A DNA stretch of 9,713 nucleotides from Lentisphaeria bacterium (lineage in GTDB: Bacteria; Verrucomicrobiota; Lentisphaeria; Victivallales; UBA1829): NCBI GenBank assembly GCA_017623265.1, contig JAGAPM010000137.1, forward strand, positions 1-9,713, given 5' to 3'. The position numbers and the translations under genes are program-made. Position 1 is the first letter of the stretch. Every line of letters begins with the position of its first letter. Below the pieces are notes generated by a model, which had not been told where the DNA came from, made no database searches, and worked only from the letters and a program-made list of their open reading frames with translations. Shown here in pieces: positions 1 through 5,202 of the stretch.

Positions 1-304
1 AGATTTCCAGACGTTTCTCCATTTCCCGGCAGTACGGCTCCACCGCCACCGGTTCCCCGCTGCGGCAATCATAGATGCCTCTGCCGAAAGAAACGATCAG
101 GACAGACGGGCGGGATTTGACCGGACTTTTTCCGGCGAGATCCCACTGTCCGGGCATATCCCAGGCGGAATTGATCCCCCAGTCCCAGCCTTCGTTGTGG
201 ATCCGGTCCAGAAATTCGCAGAAATGTTGCGGGAACAGGGCATACGGTTCATATCCCCCCAGAGCCGTGCCGTCCAAATCAAAAAGAAACAGTTTTTCCG
301 CCAT
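1..304 (-). CDS. HAD-superfamily hydrolase, N-terminal part (cut by window edge)
   Basis: Reading the minus strand from the ATG at 302-304 gives an open frame that runs off the left edge, about 101 codons. The first residues MAEKLFLFDLDGTALGG contain HAD motif I (DxDGT): D9 would be the phosphorylated nucleophile and D11 the acid/base in known family members. After a helix (LDRIHNEG, about 32-39) comes WGINSAWD, which sits where HAD motif II (hydrophobic strand ending in S/T) is expected. Motifs III and IV would lie beyond the window. The layout resembles Cof-type/IIB phosphatases acting on sugar phosphates or similar small substrates; the substrate is not readable. No signal peptide is seen, so it is probably cytosolic. 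It starts 3 nt after the stop of the upstream alpha/beta hydrolase gene, so the two are almost certainly co-transcribed, with AAGG inside the upstream gene's end as the likely ribosome site. Confidence 0.8.
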   Translation of the reverse strand, partial: MAEKLFLFDLDGTALGGYEPYALFPQHFCEFLDRIHNEGWDWGINSAWDMPGQWDLAGKSPVKSRPSVLIVSFGRGIYDCRSGEPVAVEPYCREMEKRLEI

Positions 305-307
305 GGC

Positions 308-1048
308 TCATGCCTTGAAATTTGCTTCGATCCAGTCGGCAACAGGCTTCGGATCATCCAGACCGTGGGGATGATGTCCGCCCGGATGCCGGAACACTTT
401 CATGACCCCGCCCAGCTCTTTGACGCGGGCTTCCATCACATCTGTATTATCCTCAATGGCAACACTCATATCCTCCGTAGCGGCGACATGAATAATGGGA
501 ACTCCCGCTTCCACCAGCGCGCTGACTTTTTCAATGGGCGTAGGCAGGGCAAGGGCTTCCTCCTCCGTCGTAAAGTGATAATCCCGCAGCAGTTTCGCCA
601 TATTTTCCGGATTTCCGGGACCTTTCCCCTTTCCGGCGGGCCAGTTTTTGATGGCGCAAACCGGGTTGTCCCCGTACACGCACCCCACTTTATCCGGATT
701 GGCGCAGGACCAGTTGTAAATGTAGAGTCCGCCCCGGCTCAAGCCCAGCAGGATGGGGTGACGGTCAAAACCGTATTCCCCGGTGAGCAGTTCATAAAAA
801 TGATCAAAGTTTTTCATGGCATCGGGACAACCGAAAGAGTTATCCACATTCATGAAGCAGATATAGTAGCCGCGGTGGAGCATTTCCAGTTCAAACTTGG
901 GGAACGCGGCGAAAAATTCCGCTTTCCAGACCCAGCGTTTTTCCGGCAGGGGAATTGCGGGTTCCACCACGATACATTCTCTGCCGTCGTATTGGAAATG
1001 ATGGGACTGAAAACCGTAAGAAGCGATCGTTTCATCCGGAAACTGCAT
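308..1048 (-). CDS. Cytosolic alpha/beta-hydrolase (esterase-like)
   Basis: A 246-residue protein with the alpha/beta-hydrolase nucleophile elbow GLSRGG, placing the catalytic Ser at 104. The segment HPGGHHPHGL (221-230) supplies the catalytic His, most likely H225 or H228. The acid is probably D193 in AATEDMS (189-195), just after a predicted beta strand. This is the canonical Ser-Asp-His order. There is no signal peptide or membrane segment, so it should work in the cytosol, on an ester of a small or sugar substrate (inference). The ATG at 1046-1048 has a strong site, AAGGAG, on the minus strand 5-10 nt upstream, and a well-formed promoter lies further upstream. It is the first gene of an operon with the HAD hydrolase that follows 3 nt later. 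A pairing of acyl-esterase and phosphatase would fit sugar metabolism, but the actual substrate is unknown. Confidence 0.85.
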   Translation of the reverse strand: MQFPDETIASYGFQSHHFQYDGRECIVVEPAIPLPEKRWVWKAEFFAAFPKFELEMLHRGYYICFMNVDNSFGCPDAMKNFDHFYELLTGEYGFDRHPILLGLSRGGLYIYNWSCANPDKVGCVYGDNPVCAIKNWPAGKGKGPGNPENMAKLLRDYHFTTEEEALALPTPIEKVSALVEAGVPIIHVAATEDMSVAIEDNTDVMEARVKELGGVMKVFRHPGGHHPHGLDDPKPVADWIEANFKA

Positions 1049-1107
1049 AAGACTTTCTCCTTCAATTTTGCATGGATCGAAAAGATGAATCGTAACTGAA
1101 TGCAGGA

Positions 1108-1136
1108 AAGATAGCCCCGAAACGGCTTTTTTTCAA
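1108..1136 (-). promoter_or_regulatory. Sigma70-like promoter for the alpha/beta hydrolase-HAD operon
   Basis: On the minus strand TTGAAA (1131-1136) and TATCTT (1108-1113) are separated by exactly 17 nt, pointing left toward the ATG at 1048. The -35 box matches consensus at 5 of 6 positions and the spacing is ideal. The leader would be roughly 50 nt. The call is from sequence only. Confidence 0.55.
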
Positions 1137-1178
1137 GCAGAAAAGGGTATTTATCCGTTATAATCGCTGAAAAATCTC

Positions 1179-1206
1179 TTGCATTGCCGCCGAACCGTGG
1201 TATAGT
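1179..1206 (+). promoter_or_regulatory. Sigma70-like promoter for the secreted hydrolase-SGNH operon
   Basis: TTGCAT (1179-1184) and TATAGT (1201-1206) are separated by 16 nt and point right toward the ATG at 1230, leaving a short leader. Together with the opposite-facing boxes at 1108-1136 this makes a divergent promoter region. A second -10-like TATAAT at 1159-1164 has no matching -35 box on the plus strand. Confidence 0.5.
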
Positions 1207-1229
1207 AATGAAAAATCAGGAAAAAGATC

Positions 1230-2123
1230 ATGAAACTGCTTTTCTCACTTTTCTGTTTTCTTCTTCCTTTTCTGCTGACGGCTCAGTCACTGGAATGGAA
1301 ATATGCACAGCGGGGACCGTACGGGACTGGCTGTTTTGAACACGTCTCCAAAGACCGGGCGCTGAAAAAATATGTGGTGTATTATCCGCTGGACCTGTTG
1401 GAAACGGAGGGAAAAAAGTATCCGGCGATCGTGCTGTGCAACGGAACCGGTTATCCCGCCTCAAAATATCCGGCTGTCTTCCGGCATCTTGCCTCGTGGG
1501 GGTTCATTGTGATCGGAACAGAAGAAGGCTGGTCCGGTAAAGGAAAGGGCGCAGAAAAGTGCATGATTGCTCTGATCGCATTCAACCGGATGAAAGATCA
1601 TCTGCTGTCTGACCGGGTGGATCTGGACCATGTGGGGATCGCCGGTCATTCACAGGGCGGAGCAGGTGCATTCAACGGAGCAACAAAGCACAAGCACAGC
1701 GCGTATTTCAAAACGGTCGTTTCCCTCAGCGGGACTCATCAGGATCTTGCCGCCTCATGGCTGATGCGGTGTCCGTACGATCCCACACTTGTTTCCGTGC
1801 CGGTGTTCATGACATCCACTTCCAACCCATACGGCTGGGATGAAGACCGCCCCGGCAGCAAAGATCCCGGGATCTGCAACATGGCATCCATGCGCCGGAA
1901 CCGGGAAATGATCCGGAGCAGACACAAGGTTCCGGTTGTCATCGCCCGGATCGCCGATAAAAAACGGCATCACGCCCACTCGCTGGTGGACAGTCTCCCC
2001 TACACGGTGGCGTGGTTCCGGTACTGGCTGATGAACGACACCGAAGCGGGCATGGCATTTTTCGGCTCTGCCCCGGAACTGAAACGCAATCCCCGCTGGC
2101 AGGATGTGGAGATCGTACAGTAA
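1230..2123 (+). CDS. Secreted alpha/beta-hydrolase, cutinase/lipase-like
   Basis: A 297-residue protein that begins with a typical signal peptide: MK, then a hydrophobic core LLFSLFCFLLPFLL (3-16), then TAQS with probable cleavage near residues 19-20. The mature part is an alpha/beta hydrolase. The nucleophile elbow GHSQGG puts the catalytic Ser at 141; the strand YPAIVLCNG (64-72) before it fits the oxyanion strand of cutinase/PETase-like and dienelactone-hydrolase-like enzymes. The His is probably in RHHAHS (H247, H248 or H250), and the acid may be D204, D206 or D243. The likely role is hydrolysis of an ester outside the cytoplasmic membrane, for example acetyl or feruloyl groups on glycans or a polyester; the substrate is an inference. 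An imperfect AGGA lies upstream of the ATG. The SGNH hydrolase gene follows after 36 nt, so the two are probably one operon. Confidence 0.85.
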   Translation: MKLLFSLFCFLLPFLLTAQSLEWKYAQRGPYGTGCFEHVSKDRALKKYVVYYPLDLLETEGKKYPAIVLCNGTGYPASKYPAVFRHLASWGFIVIGTEEGWSGKGKGAEKCMIALIAFNRMKDHLLSDRVDLDHVGIAGHSQGGAGAFNGATKHKHSAYFKTVVSLSGTHQDLAASWLMRCPYDPTLVSVPVFMTSTSNPYGWDEDRPGSKDPGICNMASMRRNREMIRSRHKVPVVIARIADKKRHHAHSLVDSLPYTVAWFRYWLMNDTEAGMAFFGSAPELKRNPRWQDVEIVQ

Positions 2124-2147
2124 AATCTGACTTAACCCCCGTAAATG

Positions 2148-2152
2148 AAAGG
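2148..2152 (+). promoter_or_regulatory. Ribosome binding site deciding the SGNH gene start
   Basis: AAAGG lies 7 nt before the ATG at 2160. The alternative in-frame ATG at 2145 has only C-rich sequence before it and overlaps this site, so the downstream ATG is the better start. Confidence 0.5.
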
Positions 2153-2159
2153 TTCTTAT

Positions 2160-3401
2160 ATGAAAAATACACCCGAATTCAAACCCTGTTCCGGCAGAAA
2201 ATGGACACTGGAGATCTGTACCGGAGAGCAATGCGAAACGATCCGCCTGACCCCGCCGGCAGTGCAGACCGTTACCAATGAGGTCTATGAAAGTATGGAA
2301 CCCTTCAACGAAAAGGCAGCACCGTGGCGCCGGACCCGTCTGAAACAACTGATCGCACAGGAATGTGCAAGCGCCGGTCTACTTGTCCCCGGGTCCGCCG
2401 TGGTCCGGAATGAAAAGGGTAAGATCTTCCAAGAGGGAGAAGATTATCTGATCCAGGAAAATTTCAACACCTTCATGAAAGCGGAAAAAAGTTCGATCAA
2501 AGAAGGGGAAACACTGCTGATCTCCTATCAGTTCGTGCCGCTGCGGCTGGATTCCATTGTGAGAAAGGCAGATGGCTCATTGGAACAGCGCTGCGGAACG
2601 CCCCACGTAACAACCCCGGCACAACCGGCGCTCAAACGGGGTGAAAAACGGCTGGCGAACATCTTCTTCAGCGGGGCTGCCTGTCAGAAGTTGACGGATG
2701 AGATGATCTTCCCGGTTGTCAAGCGGTCTCTTCCCAAAACCAAACCGCAGGCAGATCTGCTGCCCAAAACAATGGAAAAATTGAAGTCCGGGAAAAAATT
2801 ACGGATCCTGGTATGGGGAGACAGCGTTACGGAATGTGCCTATCTTCCGGAAAATGACAAGTATCAGCTGCAGTTTCTGGAGATGCTGAAAAAGAAATAT
2901 CCCGGCAGCACCATCGAAATGCGCACCTTCGGCTGGGGCGGCAGAGATACCGCATGCTTCCTCGCCGAACCGCCCGGATCGCCGTACAATTACGCCGAAC
3001 AGCTCCTCGCATGGAAACCGGATCTGGTCATCAGCGAATTTGTCAATGACGGCTGGCTGGATGAAGCCGCAGTCTATGAACGGTACGGCAAGATACGGGA
3101 TGACCTGAAAAAGATCGGCGCCGAATGGATCATCCTCAGTCCTCACTACATCAAGCCGGATTGGATGGGGCTTATCTCCTGCAAAAATTGTACGGAAGAT
3201 CCCCGCAAATATGTACAGGCGATCCGGAAATTCTGCAAAGAATCCGGGATCGCACTGGCGGACGGCTCGGAAAAATACAGCAACCTCTGGCTGACCGGGA
3301 TCCCGCACATGACGTTCATGGTCAATGCGATCAATCACCCCAACCGGAAGGGACTGAAATTTTTTGCCGATGCCCTGATGGAAGCACTGCGGGAAAAATA
3401 A
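2160..3401 (+). CDS. SGNH/GDSL-family hydrolase with N-terminal extra domain
   Basis: A 413-residue protein from the ATG at 2160 (418 if from 2145). The C-terminal half is an SGNH hydrolase. Block I is ILVWGDSVTE with the catalytic Ser at 222; block II is GWGGRDT (258-264), giving the Gly of the oxyanion hole; block III is SEFVNDGW (292-299) with Asn 296; block V is INHPNRKG with His 393. The usual block V Asp three residues before His is Ala here. The first about 200 residues have no motif I recognise; they look like a strand-rich accessory domain such as those preceding SGNH domains in other carbohydrate esterases. No signal peptide is present, so it is probably cytosolic, in contrast to its operon partner upstream. 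A likely role is removal of acetyl or other acyl groups from imported sugars; this is inference. Its TAA stop touches the stop of the convergent fucosidase gene. Confidence 0.85.
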   Translation: MKNTPEFKPCSGRKWTLEICTGEQCETIRLTPPAVQTVTNEVYESMEPFNEKAAPWRRTRLKQLIAQECASAGLLVPGSAVVRNEKGKIFQEGEDYLIQENFNTFMKAEKSSIKEGETLLISYQFVPLRLDSIVRKADGSLEQRCGTPHVTTPAQPALKRGEKRLANIFFSGAACQKLTDEMIFPVVKRSLPKTKPQADLLPKTMEKLKSGKKLRILVWGDSVTECAYLPENDKYQLQFLEMLKKKYPGSTIEMRTFGWGGRDTACFLAEPPGSPYNYAEQLLAWKPDLVISEFVNDGWLDEAAVYERYGKIRDDLKKIGAEWIILSPHYIKPDWMGLISCKNCTEDPRKYVQAIRKFCKESGIALADGSEKYSNLWLTGIPHMTFMVNAINHPNRKGLKFFADALMEALREK

Positions 3402-4388
3402 TCAGGCGAACTGCGCCCGGATCCGTTTGAACTGCGCCAGCGCTTCCGGATTGATGGTGCCCGCCTGATCGATCAGAACATTCAGCGTGATCATGCGGTC
3501 CGCCTCCAGATTGACCCGGAACGCATTTGCCAGCTGTTCATCAGTGAACTGCGGGGGAGCGAATGTGCCGTTGTGGGCGTCCCGCGTCCCTTTGTTGAAC
3601 ACCCAGCGGGGGGAATCGGCACAGCACCAGCGGGTCTCCTGAATCCCGGGGACGGCATCCGGTGTGCCTTTGTAGAGCAGGTCCAGACATTCGCCGGGGT
3701 AGTAATCCACGTGATCCGTGTAAAGGAACTGGCTGGTATAAGGTTCATCACCCCAGATGAAACCGCTGTTGATCGCCACGGCGGCATCCGGATTCGCTGA
3801 TTTCGCGCATGCCACCAGCTTTTCCCACGGGAACTGCCAGCCGTTCAAATCGCAGCTGACAGTATTGGTGGGACCGGCTGGGTCCACAGAATACGGGCTG
3901 TCGAACCACCAGGCATCAATGAGGTCCCCGTACCGTTCCGCCGTGTACTGCACGATCCCGCAGATGATTCCGGCAAAACGGTCCGGATCGTGACCCGGAC
4001 CGTCTGCGTAGCCGTTGGCGGTCTTCCACGCCACGTCATCGTTATTGTTGCAGCTGTGGTTGTAATAGGCAATGAACCGGATCCCCCGCTTTTTCAGCGC
4101 CCGCATCAATTCGCCCGCCAGATCCCGCTTGCTCGTTCTGCCGGGAAGAACTTCATCCACCAGCGGGACGGGGAAGGGGAAATAATTCTTGCCGTGCGTC
4201 AGCGTAAAGATGCAATGCTGTGCTCCGGCGTCCGCAACGGCATCTGCAAACGCTTCCACCGGAAAGGCTTCCACCGCCTCCTGATACGCCTTTTGTGTGC
4301 CGTCCAGATTCACAGACATATCTGTCCAGTGAAAACTCAACCCCATGGAGCGCTTCATCCATGCCGTATCCGCCCGCTGATATTCCAA
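3402..4388 (-). CDS. GH29-like alpha-L-fucosidase, short cytosolic form
   Basis: A 328-residue protein beginning at a TTG. The N-terminus AWMKRSMGLSFHW (9-21) matches the GH29 hallmark of a Trp, a basic stretch and G-h-h-h-HW. The segment DAWWFDSP (158-165) matches the strand carrying the nucleophile in GH29 enzymes, placing it at D163. RFIAYYNH (104-111) and NPDAAVAINS (199-208) resemble further barrel strands. The usual KHHDGF block is altered to LTHGKNYF (63-70), keeping one His (H65). At 328 residues it is about one barrel and lacks the C-terminal beta-sandwich of typical enzymes of about 450 residues. There is no signal peptide, so it would act on imported fucosides. Specificity for alpha-L-fucose is assumed from the family; the altered sugar-binding block leaves room for a related substrate. 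It has its own promoter, and its TGA touches the stop of the convergent SGNH gene. Confidence 0.75.
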   Translation of the reverse strand: MEYQRADTAWMKRSMGLSFHWTDMSVNLDGTQKAYQEAVEAFPVEAFADAVADAGAQHCIFTLTHGKNYFPFPVPLVDEVLPGRTSKRDLAGELMRALKKRGIRFIAYYNHSCNNNDDVAWKTANGYADGPGHDPDRFAGIICGIVQYTAERYGDLIDAWWFDSPYSVDPAGPTNTVSCDLNGWQFPWEKLVACAKSANPDAAVAINSGFIWGDEPYTSQFLYTDHVDYYPGECLDLLYKGTPDAVPGIQETRWCCADSPRWVFNKGTRDAHNGTFAPPQFTDEQLANAFRVNLEADRMITLNVLIDQAGTINPEALAQFKRIRAQFA

Positions 4389-4395
4389 AGAAAAA

Positions 4396-4402
4396 TCCTT
4401 TC
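4396..4402 (-). promoter_or_regulatory. Ribosome binding site supporting the TTG start
   Basis: GAAAGGA on the minus strand lies 7 nt before the TTG at 4386-4388. The next in-frame ATG (codon 11) falls after the conserved Trp of the GH29 N-terminal motif, so starting there would cut into the domain. Confidence 0.6.
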
Positions 4403-4424
4403 AATGTTTGGAGACAACGGGCAT

Positions 4425-4453
4425 AATATAGCCTGCGGCGCATGTTTTTGCAA
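4425..4453 (-). promoter_or_regulatory. Sigma70-like promoter for the GH29-like gene
   Basis: On the minus strand TTGCAA (4448-4453) and TATATT (4425-4430) are separated by 17 nt, leading to the TTG start at 4388. The boxes lie between the end of the small hypothetical gene and the fucosidase, suggesting the latter is transcribed on its own. Confidence 0.55.
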
Positions 4454-4468
4454 GCACAACCTTCCCGG

Positions 4469-4669
4469 TCATTTTCCCTTTTGTGCCTGAAATTTCCGAT
4501 ACGCTTCCATGATCTTTTCACAGTCCCGGATATCCACCCTGATATCTGCTAATTGGATCCCCACCATACCAGTCGGGAATGTTTTGGCGAAGACTTCATA
4601 AGAACCATCCGGATTCCTGCGGGCAAAAATGAGCTGTTTTTCCGTATCCCGGACACGCTGAGTGGACAT
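4469..4669 (-). CDS. Small hypothetical protein, 66 residues
   Basis: I do not recognise this family. The product is hydrophilic and mixed-charge with no membrane segment: an N-terminal part TEKQLIFARRNPDGSYEVFA (9-28) that reads as a beta hairpin, then a middle strand region and a C-terminal helix CEKIMEAYRKFQ (50-61). Codon use (CGG, GAT, GAA, CCG, ATC) is like that of the neighbouring genes, which favours a real gene. No good ribosome site precedes the ATG at 4667-4669, and an in-frame TGA lies only a few codons upstream. The ATG sits right at the edge of a transposase remnant on the other strand, so the original 5' end or promoter may have been lost to insertion and decay. It lies 80 nt upstream of the fucosidase gene on the same strand, but that gene has its own promoter. 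Confidence 0.5.
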   Translation of the reverse strand: MSTQRVRDTEKQLIFARRNPDGSYEVFAKTFPTGMVGIQLADIRVDIRDCEKIMEAYRKFQAQKGK

Positions 4670-4674
4670 TCCGT

Positions 4675-4815
4675 CATATCAGTAATGCCAAGATGGAGGG
4701 ATTTAACAACAAGATCAGATGGCTGATAAAGCAGGCTTATGGATTCAGAGATCGTGAGTATTTCAAATTGAAAATCTACCAGCTGCCGGAAATTTCAAGC
4801 GGGAAATCATTATGA
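4675..4815 (+). pseudogene. ISL3-family transposase, C-terminal fragment
   Basis: The frame read from 4675 gives HISNAKMEGFNNKIRWLIKQ and continues AYGFRDREYFKLKIYQ, ending in TGA at 4813-4815. This fits the C-terminal end of ISL3/IS1167-type DDE transposases, where a pattern like (I/V)SNAxxEgxNNxIKxLxRxxxGFRdxxxF holds the last catalytic Glu (here E in KMEG). Only about 46 codons remain, with no start, no catalytic Asp residues and no upstream half in the window, so it is a dead remnant. Just after the stop, 4821-4843 read in reverse begin AGCCTCTTCGACG, which may be the old terminal repeat, but the partner end is absent and this cannot be verified here. The remnant shows that this intergenic region has been hit by insertion and deletion. 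Confidence 0.75.
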
Positions 4816-5094
4816 AATTCTGTCACAAAACGTCGAAGAGGCTAAAATAAACGCTCTTCAGCGGGAAGAAAGCCGCCGGAATAAACACAAATAAATGTTT
4901 GTATTTTACGATTGCAAAATGCTGTTATTTGTTAGATTATTTTTATGTTTTTTTGATTATTTTTGTTTTTTTTACTTGTATTGTTTCTTTTCTGAAATAT
5001 ATTAATCCTACTTTGCATGAAGTTTTTATTTCTGAATGGACAAGATATCAGGAGGGGGGAATTGGCAGTTTTTTCTGCGTATAATTCCAAAAAT

Positions 5095-5155
5095 TAAGAT
5101 ATCTTACAGCAAATCAAAATACGATTTTATGCAAAGCATCATACCCGTTATAACG
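5095..5155. promoter_or_regulatory. Cluster of palindromes, candidate operators
   Basis: Three palindromes stand in the 110 bases before the LexA-like gene: TAAGATATCTTA (5095-5106, perfect 12 bp), ATGC-AAA-GCAT (5129-5139) and CGTTATAACG (5146-5155, perfect 10 bp, covering the proposed -10 box). Dimeric winged-helix regulators of the LexA type bind such symmetric sites and usually control their own promoters, so autoregulation is plausible. The sites are not similar to each other, so at most one of them is likely to be the true operator. Confidence 0.35.
5126..5154 (+). promoter_or_regulatory. Possible promoter of the LexA-like gene
   Basis: TTTATG (5126-5131) and TATAAC (5149-5154) are 17 nt apart. 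The -10 box is good (5 of 6) and the -35 box poor, as often in regulated promoters. The -10 box lies inside the CGTTATAACG palindrome, so a bound repressor there would block polymerase. Confidence 0.4.
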
Positions 5156-5184
5156 ATAAACAATAATAAACAATAATAAACAAT
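5155..5184 (+). repeat. Three 10-bp direct repeats (AATAAACAAT)
   Basis: Units at 5155-5164 (GATAAACAAT), 5165-5174 and 5175-5184 (both AATAAACAAT) are contiguous. At 10 bp per unit they fall on one face of the helix. They lie between the proposed promoter and the ribosome site, where bound protein or copy-number change could affect expression. The last unit merges into the palindrome ACAATTGT (5180-5187). Confidence 0.85.
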
Positions 5185-5197
5185 TGTCAGGAGACAG
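5184..5197 (+). promoter_or_regulatory. Small hairpin with the ribosome site AGGA in its loop
   Basis: TTGTC (5184-5188) can pair with GACAG (5193-5197), one pair being G-U, leaving AGGA as a 4-nt loop. The AGGAG here is the ribosome site for the ATG at 5203. The stem is weak, so a regulatory effect is only possible. Confidence 0.3.
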
Positions 5198-5202
5198 AGA
5201 GC

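Larger units (their letters stand above)
4816..5202. other. AT-rich gene-free region between transposase remnant and LexA-like gene
   Basis: No convincing gene. The part from about 4887 to 5040 is very T-rich, unlike the rest of the window. A good AGGAGG (5050-5055) is followed 6 nt later by TTG and an 11-codon frame ending at 5097; this could be a leader peptide or a leftover gene start. The last 110 bases carry palindromes, 10-bp repeats and promoter boxes described separately. A small inverted repeat GAAGAG/CTCTTC (4835-4840 and 4854-4859) lies near the transposase remnant. The base composition and the adjacent insertion-sequence fragment suggest acquired or decayed DNA. Confidence 0.6.

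Noticed and set aside
197..1099. A 300-codon plus-strand open frame
   Set aside because: It is antisense to the alpha/beta hydrolase, which has a catalytic motif, a good ribosome site and a promoter; the plus-strand product has no recognisable motif.
1111..1130. Possible plus-strand terminator GCC...GGC followed by seven T
   Set aside because: The stem is only 3 bp and no plus-strand gene ends upstream; the T-run is better explained as part of the minus-strand -35 region.
2145..2159. Upstream ATG of the SGNH gene
   Set aside because: There is no ribosome site before it, and the site for the next in-frame ATG at 2160 lies within these codons.
4899..5084. A 61-codon frame for a hydrophobic peptide
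   Set aside because: It starts with TTG without a ribosome site, and the hydrophobicity follows from the T-rich sequence (Phe, Leu, Ile, Val codons).
5155..5184. CRISPR-like array
   Set aside because: The units are 10 bp and contiguous, with no spacers and no cas gene in the window. The same applies to the heptamers at 9460-9494.
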